DNA of 64,000 nt from Ahaetulla prasina (lineage: Eukaryota; Chordata; Lepidosauria; Squamata; Colubridae). The notes beneath the pieces are model-generated. The model did not search any database, was not told the DNA's origin, and saw only the letters and a list, made by a program, of their open reading frames with translations. This document shows, in pieces, positions 21,565 to 33,668 of this stretch. Numbering within the stretch: the first letter of the stretch is position 1; every line of letters begins with the position of its first letter. The stretch lies in contig NC_080540.1 of assembly GCF_028640845.1 (NCBI RefSeq), positions 164,567,252-164,631,251 on the forward strand. The letters are read 5' to 3'. A program made the translations under genes and the position numbers.

Positions 21565-22053
21565 TAAAAGCACCTCACATCCTGGACATAAACTGTTTCA
21601 ACTCCTACCCTCAAAATGACACTACAGAGCACTGCACACCAGAACAACTAGACACAAGAACAGTTTTTTCCATCACTCTGCTAAACAAATAATTCCCTCA
21701 ACAGTGTCAAACTATTTACTAAATCTGCACTACTATTAGTCTTCTCATCGTTCCCATCACCCATCTCCTTCCACTTATGACTGTATGACTGTAACTTTGT
21801 TGCTTGTATCCTTACGATTTAGATTGATATTATTTCCTGATTGCTTATTTCTTCCCTATGACTCTCATTAAGTGTTGTACCTTATGATTCTTGATGAACG
21901 TGTCTTTTCTTTTATGTACACTGAGAGCGTATGTACCAAGACAAATTCCTTGTGTGTCCAATCACATTTGGCCAATAAAGAATTCTATTCTATTCTATTC
22001 TATTCTATTCTATTCTATTCTATTCTATTCTATTCTATTCTATTCTATTCTAG
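21565..22053 (+). mobile_element. CR1/L3-type snake LINE 3' end with long (ATTCT)n
   Basis: Includes the end of ORF2 (CTCACATCCTGGACATAAAC region), then the UTR with ATGTACACTGAGAGCGTATG and CACATTTGGCCAATAAAG. It finishes in a pure ATTCT array from about 21983 to 22053. Confidence 0.88.
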
Positions 22054-22302
22054 TATTACCAAGAGGTATTGGGGGGGGATCTCTCTTGCTACTTATTTGT
22101 AACCAACAGTGTGACACACAATGAATTTTAGTAGAATAAACTCTTGATGCTACTTATCCCCACTCCAAGTTTTATTGGTTTAATGCTCTTAAGGCCATAC
22201 GCAAAAGTTCAGGTTTTTTTTAAAAAAAATAGTTTTTAAAAAGGGAAAGAAGCTAGGTACACATAAACTGTGATTAATAAATAAAAAGTAATTAATAAAT
22301 CT

Positions 22303-22960
22303 CCAGAAACACTACACTACTAACCAGAGTTTATAAAACATTTGCTAGACCAATTCTTGAATACAGCTTGCCTGTCTGGAACCCATACCACATTTCAGAC
22401 ATCAGTACAATTGAACGTGTCCAGAAATATTTTACAAGAAGAGTTCTCCACTCCTCTGAATACAACAAAATACCTTATGCCACCAGACTTGAAATCTTGG
22501 ATTTAGAAAACTTAGAACTCCACCGCCTTCGACAGGACCTGTATTTAACTCATAGAATCATTATTGCAATGTCCTTCCCGTTAAAGACTACTTCAGCTTC
22601 AATCACAATACAAGAGCAAACAATAAACTTAATATTAACCGCTTCAATCTTGACTGCAGAAAATATGACTTCTGCAACAGAGTTATTAATACTTGGAACA
22701 TACTACCTGACTCTGTGGTCTCTTCTCAAAATCCCCAAAGCTTTAACCAAAAACTGTCTACTATTGACCTCACCCCGTTCCTAAGAGGTCTGTAAGGAGT
22801 GTGCATAAGAGCACAAATGTGCCTACCGTTCCTGTCCTATTGTTTCCATTATATCCAATTAATATAGTTATTACGTATGCTTATATATATGCTTATATAT
22901 TATATAGTTATTTTCATGCTTATGCTTATATACTGTTGTGACAAAATAAATAAATAAATT
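22303..22960 (+). mobile_element. CR1-clade LINE 3' fragment, AAAT-type tail
   Basis: The frame 22368-22784 begins PVWNPYHISDISTIERVQK and continues through the C-terminal domain, partly shifted after about residue 65. It ends with GTTGTGACAAAATAAATAAA. Same family and orientation as the fragment at 20873. Confidence 0.87.
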
Positions 22961-23640
22961 TCCAAAATAAGAATTGTTGGTGCTGAAGCTTGTCCATCCT
23001 GCCCACCCCCAACCTCCCTCGGCCTGGTTTTTAGAATTCAGTCCCAAGTCCAAGACGTTTGTGAAACTGGTTAAGATTGTTCTGTGATAAGGCGAAAGCA
23101 CTCAGCACATGAACGAGGGCACTCACTGCTTCCTGTTTTTCAAGATCAGAATTGTCTGCTAGAAAAAGATCATGCAAAAACTATCCTGCGGTGCCTTTGG
23201 CATCAAGGGAGCAAATAACTATATAATATATTTTTTTTCATTAAATACAAGTCAATTTGAAGATTTTTCCTCCAGAAAAAGAATCTCCTCTACCACTCAC
23301 CCCCTCCCTGAGGTGCAAGGTAATAAAAAAACTCTCTCCTTCAAATGGAGATCAGCATAGACATATTCCAGTTGTTTTCTTTGGTTTTAATACCACCCCA
23401 CCAAAATAGAGATCCCCTCAGTGACCAGATTTATATACTGGCAATATGAGTTCTTTGTTTTAAAATTCCTCCTTCCCAAGACGACATAATGTCTCTTTTC
23501 ATACATTTGGAGCCAGACACATTCTCAGATTTAGCCCCAATCCACAGATGCAATTGTTGGTGATGTGGAATTGAAAAGATGTGGAATTGAACCGATGGGG
23601 TCTGTTTGCTGCCACATTCTGCAGCAGAAAGCAGAGAAAC
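22961..23640. other. Non-coding stretch without recognised features
   Basis: Nothing recognised; composition shifts to pyrimidine-rich at its right end. Confidence 0.4.
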
Positions 23641-23644
23641 TAGC

Positions 23645-23989
23645 CCTTCTCTCCCACTCCTCCCCCTCTCTTTCTCTCCCTCCCTCCCCCACTCCTCTCT
23701 CTCTCCCTCCTCCCTCCTCCCCACTTTCTCTCCTCCTCCCTCTCCTCTCCTCTCTCCCTCCTCCTCTCTCCTCCTCCCTCCCTCTCTCTCCTCCTCCCTT
23801 CTCTCCTCTCCCTCCTCCCCTCTCTCCCTCCTCCTCCTCTCCCTCCCTCCTCCTCTCCTCTCTCCCCTCTCCTCTCCCCTTCTCTCCCTCCCTCCTCCCT
23901 CCTCCCCACTTTCTCTCCCTCCCTCCCCCGCTCCTGTCTAACTCCCTCCTCTCTCCCTCCCTCCCTCCTCTCTCCCCCTCCCCCTCCCA

Positions 23990-24028
<39 letters not shown>

Positions 24029-24033
24029 TTTCC
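23645..24033 (+). repeat. ~390-bp polypyrimidine tract (CTCCCTCC-type) ending in (CT)n and (GT)n
   Basis: Nearly every plus-strand base from 23645 to 24016 is C or T, built from CTCC, CCCT and TCTC words. A CT run (about 23990-24014) and a GT run follow. The mirror-like composition suits triplex (H-DNA) and, on the minus strand, G-rich structures. Long Ser/Pro/Leu or Gly/Arg/Glu frames here are artefacts. Confidence 0.92.
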
Positions 24034-24289
24034 CTCTTGAACCATTTCCAAAATCAGGCGAGGGTTGGGGTTTTTTTTTGTGTGTGTGTGTGTTTTTTTG
24101 CTGATGTTGTTCTTTCTTCTTCTTTGGGTGCTTTTTACCATATGATTTAAATCAAGAGTCATTTCAGGTTCCCAGATAAATGAAGCTTATGTTCTTGCTG
24201 CCAGCCCTTGGCTGGGGCTGTACCACCCTGGGGGTAGAATGTGAGCTCACATCTTCCACATGGAACCCAACACCACAGGCCTAATTCAC

Positions 24290-25540
24290 AACAGCCCAGG
24301 CAGCGCCTTTTCCCGCCGACTCCGAGGAGGCGCTGCTTTTCCGACCTACCCCCTGCCGCCACCGCCACCACCACCCCAGCCCATCACTCACTCTTCACCT
24401 TTTCCCCCCTCCTCCTCCCTCCACCCTTTTTCTTATACTCCCGGCCTCTGAATTGGGTTTGCGCCCGCGCACACACACACACACAGACGGGCGCGCTCGC
24501 GCACCTCCTCTCCCCTCTGCTCCGAGCCTTCGTGCCCCGGCTCTGTCTTTTGCATCCTCTTCCCTCCCGCCAGTCCCGTCTTTCATTTTTCTTCTCCCAA
24601 ATGGATGGCGTTCCACCCAAGAGTGGGGCCAATTCGAGGGGGGCTTCTATGCAAGCGCGGTACCAGAGGCAAGACATAACGTTGCCTCAACCATCTTCCT
24701 CTCCTGTATTGCCTTGGAGCGGTGTGGGTGGAAATACTTTTGCCGCCGTGTAACTTCGGCGCCGTGGGCTTTCCTCGCGGCAGGGTCCCCCCACCCGCTC
24801 ATATTCTGTCATGTAGCCAAGAACCCCGCCTCTCCTCGCCAATCACTCTCAGGTTCATTTCTGGCTCGAGCTCTTTCGCTGCCCCGGCCAAATCTGCCCA
24901 CGAGGATGGGGAGGGCGGGAGGGGCACCGCTTTGCGCTTGGCCCCTTTAAAAAACAAACAAACTGCAAAGGGTCGGGTTGAGACTCCGCACCGCCCGCCT
25001 CCTCCACCACCACCCCCGCGCCCCCCGCCCGTCCCTGCTGCCGTGGGTCCTGCCAAGTGCCCTGAGCAGCTAAAAAGCCACGAGATTTCAAGCGAGCAAG
25101 CTAACTTAAAGGCTTCATTTCCGTAAACTTTTCCATATGTGAGGGCCTCTCTGGAAGCTCGCGTTCCAAAAATAAACGCGCCGTCAGGCTGAGGTGTCCA
25201 AGCGCACGGAAACCGGGAAAAGAAACCCACTGAAAGAAAAACAGCGCTAACTCCTCCTGCCAGCAAGCTTGGGGCGCAGTTGCCTCCTGGGCGCAGTGAA
25301 AAAGTGGGGGGGGGCAGCGGAGAGAAAAGGGGGTTACGGAAGGGCAATGTTTTCCAATGGCAGCAACGTTCAAGAAAACCTCTTCTTTGCCTGCCTCAGA
25401 CCTCCGTACAGAGTTCAGCTTAATTCCAGGCATGCATTGGACTCCCTTGCCGTTAGCGGGAGCCCAGCCTTTTTAACAGCCCCAATCGTGGATGGGAATG
25501 TGAGGGTCACCCGGCGGTCACTCTAAGGGGGTTCCTTCTT
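24290..25540. promoter_or_regulatory. CpG island, candidate promoter (probably RARG, minus strand)
   Basis: CpG dinucleotides are dense here and rare in the surrounding DNA (for example CGCGCTCGCGCAC near 24489). GC boxes such as GGGAGGGCGGGAGGGG (about 24909) and CCCCCGCCCGTCC (about 25023), and a CCAAT box (about 24838), are visible. It lies about 8 kb upstream of the RARG A1 exon in transcript direction, where a 5' non-coding exon is expected. Assignment to RARG rather than to a gene reading right is inference. I could not identify an exon boundary. Open frames of 134-182 codons here show no protein resemblance. Confidence 0.6.
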
Positions 25541-28500
25541 TTTTGTGGGGTGTAGGGGGGGATAGATCCCTCTCGGAGGCGCTGAAATCCATATATTCAC
25601 CAGGTTCCTGAATTCTTCCTAGCCCTTATAGACAAAGAAGCACGTATCTCGGTAGAGAAGGCGGGGGGGCACGTTTCTAAGAAATCAGTTATGTTTAAAA
25701 GATTAAAGAATATGTTAAAAATACATAGGGAACAGCTGATATAATAGCTCAGAGCCGCGTGGAGCCATCTCAGTCAAAGACTTTTTGTGTTACTGTGTTC
25801 TCCGTAGCACAACCTCACACTCGCACAAGGAGACAGCCAGTCTCTCTCTGTGAAGAGCTTACAGTTATTTCAAAAGAAGAGAGAAATCAAGAGGCCAGGT
25901 TCAGGCTAAGCAGGGCAGCAGCCTGAACTCTGGCATTGGTTTCACAGTAACCTCAAAATGACATCCTGCACTAACACATCTAATAGCCTTTATTTTTTTG
26001 GTAAAATACCAATTCCTCCCCTCATTCCGCCCCTCCTTCTCAGCCCCTTTCTTCTTATTTCATATGAACCAAATATCAATTTCCTTCATGTTTTTTTCCC
26101 AACATACACGTTCTGCAGGAAAACTCAAATAATCAACCGCATCTTAACAGGAGGAGAAAAAAGTGTGGAAGCAAACACAACCCTCCCCCCCCCCAAAAAA
26201 AAAACCCTGGATCCCTAGCTTTTCTGCTGGGGTAGATACACAATCAGAAAACTTAAGATTTTTTATTTTTTTTAAAAGAAGTTCAACCTGATTCGGTAGA
26301 AGATAAAGGCAATACCAGCAGAGAATCCCATGCTCTGCGGATGAAAGAAGCCAGCAATGGATTTAGGGATGTCTAAATTAAAAGAATGGTTCTTAGAAGC
26401 TATAATTCAAGGGGAGGAAATCAAAGAAAAATATTCAAGATTCATGGCAATCTTTATGCTTCTTGAAGCTCTCTTCCATGGCAATTTAAGAGACGAAGTT
26501 TCGTATTTTCTTATCATAAGTGCCTGCATCTGCATGATTTATGCCTTCTGCTAATATTACTTTCCCCAAGCTGTGGATGGAAGCTTTCCTCAAGATGTTG
26601 AGCTACTCCTCCCATTATTTCTAGCCGGTACAGCTGAAAAGGCTATCAGGCTAAGGAAAAGGAATGAACTCTGCTGCATTCTGTATAGCAAAAGCTCTTG
26701 TCATAAATAGATCCCTGAGAATCGGTTTTATAGACACCTCTGCTTGTAACCAAAATTAACATGTCTGTGCATTGTCCATGATTTCTGGCTGCCAAACTTC
26801 CCAGAGGCTGCTTGCCATAACCTGTCTTCCAACAAGATCTCCAGAGTGCTTTCAAACTGTTTTGGATAAGATCTTCCTGGAGGGAAAATGACCCAGTTTC
26901 ATTCTCCTGCTGCACTGCGGGTGATTTGAGTCTACAAGAAGTTGCAAATATGGTGTGGCTGAAGAGCTACTTTACAAACCTACACTAGTTTAAAGCACAT
27001 TTTCCTGGTTGTATCACAATTTCTGAAGAAGATGTAGTCAAGAAAGAAAGAGGGTTGGCTAACAATCTGTAGCACAGATTCTCAGCACCATCACGAATGT
27101 AAATTTCCATGCTACTCTATGCTTCAAGTATCAATAGTTCCAAATGCCCAAAACATAGATAACCTCTTTTCCTAATTAACTAAGTAGAATATGTGAGAGG
27201 GCGGGAGTTCCAGAGAAACCTGACTTGACAGCTCCACAGTTTTCCTGGTGAGATGTCAAGTTGACTTCAGAAAATGCTAATGCATACTTTAAACTCGGAG
27301 TTCGTAATCCTACCAATCAGAGCGGGTTACTACACATGAATTTATTTAATATATTCCACACACACACAAAAAAACCCCCACCCCTGAAGTATTTTGTATC
27401 GGCCTTCTCCAGACATGCTGGTCTCACAGTTTTCTTTTGATAATTAATAGCATAAAAGTGGCTTCCTCAATCTGTGCCATTTCAGATGTGCCTGAATAGA
27501 GCATCATCATTTCTGTCCAGCAGGTCTTGGACTTCATGTCCTGTCCTAGCAGAAAACCCTTTGATTTGATACTCTGGATCCCACTTGCAACACCTTTTTT
27601 CCACCCTTGCTATTGCCTCCATCTCCTACTATGTGTGAAACAGATTTAAGTCACTCTTATTTGTTAACATAGTTTTTCTCCTTATTCCAACACAGTTCAA
27701 GGGCAGTCCTAAAGTGTATTATATCTCATAGGCTTTATCACCTATTACCTTGGAAGGACGTCATGTGACCACAGGATCTGGCAACAAAGGCAATCAGTGC
27801 CTAATAGGGATTAGCAATAGAGATAGCAACTTTCCTCCTTCTGCTCCACATCCAAATTGTTGTCCCAAATTTTATTAAATTGGTATGCATGTGGCAACTC
27901 TGCTCTCCATTTTCCATACACTGTGACTGATCCTAAAAATGTCTGTTACATTACCACAACAAATTGACTAACTGAAACACCTTAGAATAATAATTCACAT
28001 AACAGCATTTAATCTGGTTGTGCCTAATTTTTAGTTGCTTGCATGTCTGTATTACACCTTCAAGAAAGTGAGGTTCTTACATGCATAAATGAGACTTTCT
28101 CTAGTTATAATAACAACGATCCCTAACTACAATTTGATCTCTTCTCCAAAGCATTCTGGCAGTCACAACTAGTAAGGGAACACTGAGCACATAACATTCC
28201 TAACTTCCATTTTTCAAAAAAAAAAAAAAAAAGCTCCTAAACTTTCCTTTGCTGTCAGTACTGTCTCTGGAGTAGTCAGCATCTGAGAGGTGAGGAAAAA
28301 ATAAGTTGTGTCAAGACGTGAGCAAAGAAAACAGAGGTGGGAGATTGGATCTAAATTGGGACAGAAGCTGCCCTACTAGCTCTGATGGCTTTCAAAGTGT
28401 TCCAACCAGGGAAAAAACATTCTCTCGCTTTTATATATCTTAAAAAGAAATGGAATACACTAGAGAAGAAGGAAATAACACAATGCCAGGAATGTGTGAA

Positions 28501-30532
28501 AGATTGAGTTGGCATATAGTGGGCAGTGGTTACAGTAAAAGGCATTTATAAGAAATATACAAATGTTATCAAGGCAGTCACTAGTCATGGCCAAGGCATT
28601 AAAATCCTCTGGCACTAGCTTGCCCTTGTTTGTATTTTCCATAGACTTCAGTGCCCATAATGGAATGAGTTCTCTATGTCCTTTTTAAATTTCATTTCCC
28701 CCTCCAAAACAAATAAAAATAAATAACATTCTGCCTTTTTGTAAACACAGATCTTGCAAAAGATTTTCAAGGGGAAAAGTAACCATTTGCTTCTCAAAAG
28801 CCTCTCTTGTTAAAAATTGGATGCTAAAAGAAGAAAAATTATTTTTAAAAAGATTCCAGCCTGTCCCCTAGAAACATATGTTAGTTTCCATTTAAGAACT
28901 GAGCCACGGTATATTGCCAACCAGAAAAGCTGAGCCAGGTTCCTCAAATCATAATATTAGGACAACAGAAATTTTTTAACTATAATTTCTGGGTCATCAG
29001 GTTATAAAGAGGTCATGCCTGGGAGCTTTATTTTTCTGACTCTGCGATAAGAAGTTATCCTGGCTGCTACATTATTTTTAATGGAAGATCAGCTATGAAA
29101 CAAAGCTATCTGGACTGCAGTTGCTGTTTGTCAATTGTTTTGCAATTCTTTTTTATCTTGCTTCCTATAATACTTCATCTCAATTGCTTAGGACTGGAAC
29201 TAAAAATATTCCTCCTTTTTAAATACTATTTATTAAATAATATTCCTGCCTCATCAGATCAATTACTGTATGTAACTTTTCCTGCTCAAAATCTTAGAAT
29301 TCTAAGTCCCCTATACTGTATATACTATATACTATAACAATTATCATAATAACTTCTATGCACATTGACTACTGCATTGATTTGAACGCCTAACGAAGTT
29401 CAGAGTCCAAATGGTACTCATAATGTATGACAGGAGGGATCTAATATTTTAACAATGTCTTTGTGTTGGCACTGGGGTACAAATTGACAAATAAATACAC
29501 AATACTTAAATATTGTTTCCCATTGTTTAATTCCAGCTAGATGTACAATGGGCTGCTCAAAGAATAAGTAAAGATGAGAGATCACAACTGGCCATTTCCT
29601 CCAACTACAGAAAGGTAAGCCAGGAACAAGCTATTGTTTACACTATCATTTGTAGCATTTGGAAAAGTTAGTTTCTCACTTTTATTAAAGACTAGAAATC
29701 TCCTGTGCGCTTTTTGCTGAAAATGGGGAAAAATGCACTGGTGATTTATGGATTTGCTGATTAAAAAAGGTTGAATATGAGGAGAATGGAATTATGATGT
29801 AACTTTAAGGGGAGGAAAGGAGGAGAAATAAGTTTGTAACTGTTAAAAAGAAAATCAGGAATTGCATCTTTTTATATATATTTGTCCTATTTTTCATGGT
29901 TTTCTTTTCTTTTTTCCTTATATCATTTCATATAACTTCTGTGAAAATCTTTGAGAAAAATATTTTTTAAAAAGGGGAAAAGTTAGTTTCTCTTTTCTTC
30001 CTGTGAAGGGTGAGGAAAAGGAAGGAAGTATGAGATTATGGACAGTGTTTTGTTATTAAGAGTTAAATGCAACACTGAGAGATTATTTTTAATAGTTCTT
30101 TTCCATTCCTTTTTACAGGAAGATATCATAAGCAAAGAAGCTTCAAAAAATAAGCCACTGATGCATTCACAAATCGTATAAAGAAATAAACCATGGTCAA
30201 TTAAGCACAATAACTAGCTTCATTGTAATACACTCAACCAAAATAAAATAAAAGAATGCAGGCCTTCAAAACAGCCTTTTTATTGTGTGCAAGAAGTTGT
30301 TTTGCCAAGGATATATGTAACAATACCTGAAACTATTTTCACAATTTCAGAAGATGGAAAATCCCTGTCTTCTCCTCCCCCTGTCCAATCTTGGAACCAA
30401 TTGTAAATAATCTTTAAATGTTGGAGAAAGGAGGAATGAAAATTTCCCAAATGCGAATTATAATATACACATGGAAACTTTTATTAGTATTGAGGATTTT
30501 TTCCTATGGTACAAATAACAGAATATTAGGTG
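25541..30532. other. 5-kb stretch without recognised genes or repeats
   Basis: Unique-looking, A/T-rich sequence with scattered homopolymer runs (A-run near 28217-28232; CACACA near 27358). No transposon signature, RNA gene or exon recognised, so it is unusually free of young repeats compared with the rest of the window. Confidence 0.5.
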
Positions 30533-30760
30533 GATCTGCAAAAAGAAAATAGCAAAAGCAATAGCACTTAGACCGCCCCATAATGCTTTATGGCACTAAG
30601 CAATCTGCAGTGTCAGATTGCTGCCCCCACAATCTAGGTCCTCATTTTATCAACTTCAGAAGGATGGAAGGTTAAGTCAACCTTGAAATGGTCAGGATCA
30701 ACTCCTGGCAGTGGAATGCAGAGTTCGCCTGCAGTGGTGGCCTCTAATAAAAAATGTCAC
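30533..30760 (-). mobile_element. tRNA-derived SINE with L2-like tail
   Basis: The reverse complement of the SINE at 9601: AGCAATAGCACTTAGAC (tail) first, then CCTCATTTTATCAACTTC, AAGGTTAAGTCAACCTTG and a decayed box B (GTCAGGATCAACTCCTG). An older copy. Confidence 0.75.
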
Positions 30761-31713
30761 TATTTACTATTACAGCAATTTGTATGTGTGTATATTATTG
30801 TCACTGATCCTCTTGAATACCCTACCCTAAAACATTTTTGGTTGTTGTTCCTATGATAGCTAAAAGGTTAAAACTAAGCATAGGACTCCTGAACAAGTGA
30901 AAATAAAACATTTTTATTTATGGGAATTTTAGTAACTGGATGGGAAACTTCTCCTTATGAACATGGAGAGCACTGTTTATGTTAAATGAGATTCTCTCCA
31001 AGGACAGTGGTATATACGGTAAATATTGACCATAGGCGCAGATTTGTAATCAGGTCTCCAGATGCTGAATTGTAATTTACAGAATTCCCATTTTGCATGG
31101 TTATGGTGTGTAGGAAATTTTGGAAGTTGTAAACTAACACATCTGGAGGACAGCAGGTTGAGAAGTCTATATTACAATGTGTATACTTGCAAACTAGTTC
31201 TAGCATTTTGCTATGAAACAGATTATTGAAATAATCAAACACACACACACACAGAGTCATTTGCATATAGACAGTCATCTTGTTTTGAAGCTACCAGCTC
31301 ACAAGTGAATTCTGGAGGTAAATTACTATAGGTATGGCTAGTTTAGAATCCACAGAAAATAAGGAACTGACTCTCCAATTTATCCCAAATGGAACTAGGC
31401 CTACAAGCTTGAGCAACAAAAACACCACCTGCCCCAAAGAGGTTGCCCCTCCACCACTGGCAATGCCACATTCCTGAGCCCAGCAGCACTAGCCATTAAC
31501 CGTTTCCATGCCAAAAATCACTCTCTCCCTTCAACAATGCAATATGCAAAGGGAGCAAAATTGATAGAAAGCAATTAAGAAGAATAAAGTCTGATCCATA
31601 CACAAAGAAAATAGGTTCAAAGGCCTCTGGGGTTTACCTACCATCTCTTTCTGTGTGCAAGGAAACCATTTGCAATGGGAAACCCAGTTTGCACTGCCCT
31701 GAGTGCCTAAATG

Positions 31714-31715
<2 letters not shown>
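30761..31715. other. Non-coding stretch without recognised features
   Basis: Contains a short (CA)n at about 31238-31252; nothing else recognised. Confidence 0.4.

Positions 31716-31760
<45 letters not shown>
31716..31760 (+). repeat. (CA)n microsatellite
   Basis: Uninterrupted CA repeat of about 22 units, followed by ATATAT. Confidence 0.97.
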
Positions 31761-31766
<6 letters not shown>

Positions 31767-31861
31767 TTAGGCCTGAAACCATTTTCCCCCTTCAATTCTC
31801 ATACTGCCTAGACAAGTCCGTACAGTTTGTTTGACAAGGTAGTTCAGAAATGGTTTGTTAT

Positions 31862-32000
31862 TCCCTCCTTCCTAAGGCTGAGAGTAAGTGACCAGCCTAA
31901 GTCACCCAGCTGGCTTTGTATCTCAGGCAGGACTAGAACTCACAGTCTCCTGGTTTCTAGTATGATGACTTAACTACAACACCAATCTGGTTAATGAACA
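31862..32000 (-). mobile_element. MIR-like tRNA-derived SINE
   Basis: In reverse complement it reads AGTTCTAGTCCTGCCT (box B region), then AGCCAGCTGGGTGACTTAGG and CAGTCACT-like CORE sequence. These are typical of MIR/CORE-SINE relatives found in squamates. Confidence 0.65.
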
Positions 32001-32754
32001 GTCTCTTCATTATCGGATGAGCATAATTTGTGTCACACTCATTATTACTACCCCCAAATTAAAGTTACCAAAAGCAAAAACACATGGAAGTGTTCCCGAG
32101 TCCTCACAGAAAAATATTTAAGGTCTGTAGTCATGCAGCCAATTTTGTGCTAAAGTAAGACTAATAAGGAGACTCTTTATATTATATCACGACTGGATAA
32201 TCCAATAGGTCACTAGATGGGAATGAGAATCAGCACTCAGCAGCATGGAAGAAAGACGGAGGTGGACAATAACATTCATCAGACGGTAACAGCTGAGTAA
32301 TTTTAAGTAGGGATTAAAATGTTTATTTCTCAGACATTTGATATGGTTCTTGTACTATACATTTTCTCCTTAAAACACGTACACCAATGTACATACAGAC
32401 ACAATAGAAGGGACGAAATAATAAACTGGGTTTCATCAGCACTACTCCAAGCTGTAAGAATTACTACTGAAGTTTAAGAACTGGTACTTGAACTTGTTTT
32501 ATGCTTCCTTATTCATTCCTTTTCTTTATCTTTTTTTCTTTTGTGTCACATCTTTTAGATTGTACACTTATGAATATTTTCCTTGATTGTATAAAAATAC
32601 ATAGGAACACTTCTGACTAAACAGTGGGCTAATAAATACCATTTAAAATAAATAACCAAATAAAATGTATTAGTTATGAGAGTTACCAAAGAACAGATTT
32701 TAAACTCCTTTTATGTAACATATTCCAAAACTTCCCACCAATTAGTAGGAATTA
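32001..32754. other. Non-coding stretch without recognised features
   Basis: Nothing recognised. Confidence 0.4.
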
Positions 32755-33155
32755 CCGTATATACTCGAGTATAAGCCGAGTTTTTCAGCACGTTTTTTGT
32801 GCTGAAAAACGTCCCTCTTATACTCGAGTCCCCAGTTTACCCCAGTTTTTGGGGTAAAATTGGGGACCTCGGCTTATACTCGAGTTTGTTTTTCTTCTTT
32901 TTTCACATTATACCGGATGGTGCAAACTTGGCGGGCTTTTGCATTAGCGCGGGGAAGCCCTGCCGGTGCAGTGAGAGGGCGGGGCGGGGGAGCCGCCAGC
33001 CTTCTCGGCTGAGGGAGGGAGGCTTTCCCTGACCGGTAGCTGCCTCATTTCCCTTCCTCGGCTTATACTCGAGTCCCCAGTTTACCCCAGTTTTTTGGGG
33101 TAAAATTGGGGACCTCGGCTTATACTCGGATCGGCTTATATTCGAGTATATACGG
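32755..33155 (+). mobile_element. TA-flanked MITE, CCGTATATACTCG family, copy 1
   Basis: The termini CCGTATATACTCGAG and CGAGTATATACGG are inverted repeats flanked by TA (32753-32754, 33156-33157), which indicates a Tc1/mariner-type target. The interior has repeated CGGCTTATACTCGAG and CCCCAGTTTACCCC blocks, and a GC-rich core with CCGGTGCAGTGAGAGGG. Nearly identical to the inverted copy at 36772-37143. Confidence 0.88.
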
Positions 33156-33317
33156 TATTTCTTTTTTCTCAGTCATACTTCAGGCATCAATAGATTCATA
33201 ATTACATTTTTTAAATGCTGAAAAAATAAATATAAAAATACTTTATGTTTCTCCTTAGGAATTCTACTCTCACTTCAAAAGCTGTTGCCAAATTTATTTT
33301 TAAGTATAGTTTTCATT

Positions 33318-33668
33318 TGTTGTTGTTGTTAGTTGCGAAGTCTTGTCCGACCCATCATGACCCCATGGACAATGTTCCTCCAGGCCTTCCTGTCCTCTAC
33401 CATCCTCTGGAGTCCATTTAAGCTCACACCGACTGCTTCAGTGACTCCATCCAGCCACCTCGTTCTCTGTCGTCCCTTTCTTCTTTTGCCCTCAGTCTTT
33501 CCCAGTATTAGGCTCTTCTCCAGTGAGTCCTTCTTTCTCATTAGGTGGCCAAGGTATTTCAGTTTCATCTTCAGGCTCTGGCCTTCTAAAGAGCAGTCAG
33601 GGTTGATCTCCTCTAGGACTGACCGGTTTTATCGCCTTGCAGTCCAAGGGACTCGCAAGAGTCTTCAC
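33318..33668 (-). mobile_element. BovB (RTE-clade) LINE 3' end
   Basis: The minus-strand frame 33568-33329 gives LKYLGHLMRKKDSLEK, GKRRKGRQRTRWLDGVTEA and WRNIVHGVMMGRTRLRN, the well-known C-terminus of BovB ORF2. The 3' end runs into a (CAA)n tail, seen as (TTG)n at 33318-33330. It is 5'-truncated near 33668. BovB is common in squamates and known for horizontal transfer between vertebrates. Confidence 0.92.

Noticed and set aside
23565..24104. 179-codon plus-strand frame and a 116-codon minus-strand frame
   Set aside because: Low-complexity products of the polypyrimidine tract.
24799..25347. 182-codon minus-strand frame in the CpG island
   Set aside because: GC-rich DNA has few stops; no recognisable domain, and glycine/proline runs follow composition.
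26357..26554. 65-codon plus-strand frame with a hydrophobic end
   Set aside because: No splice context, no family resemblance, and length within chance expectation.
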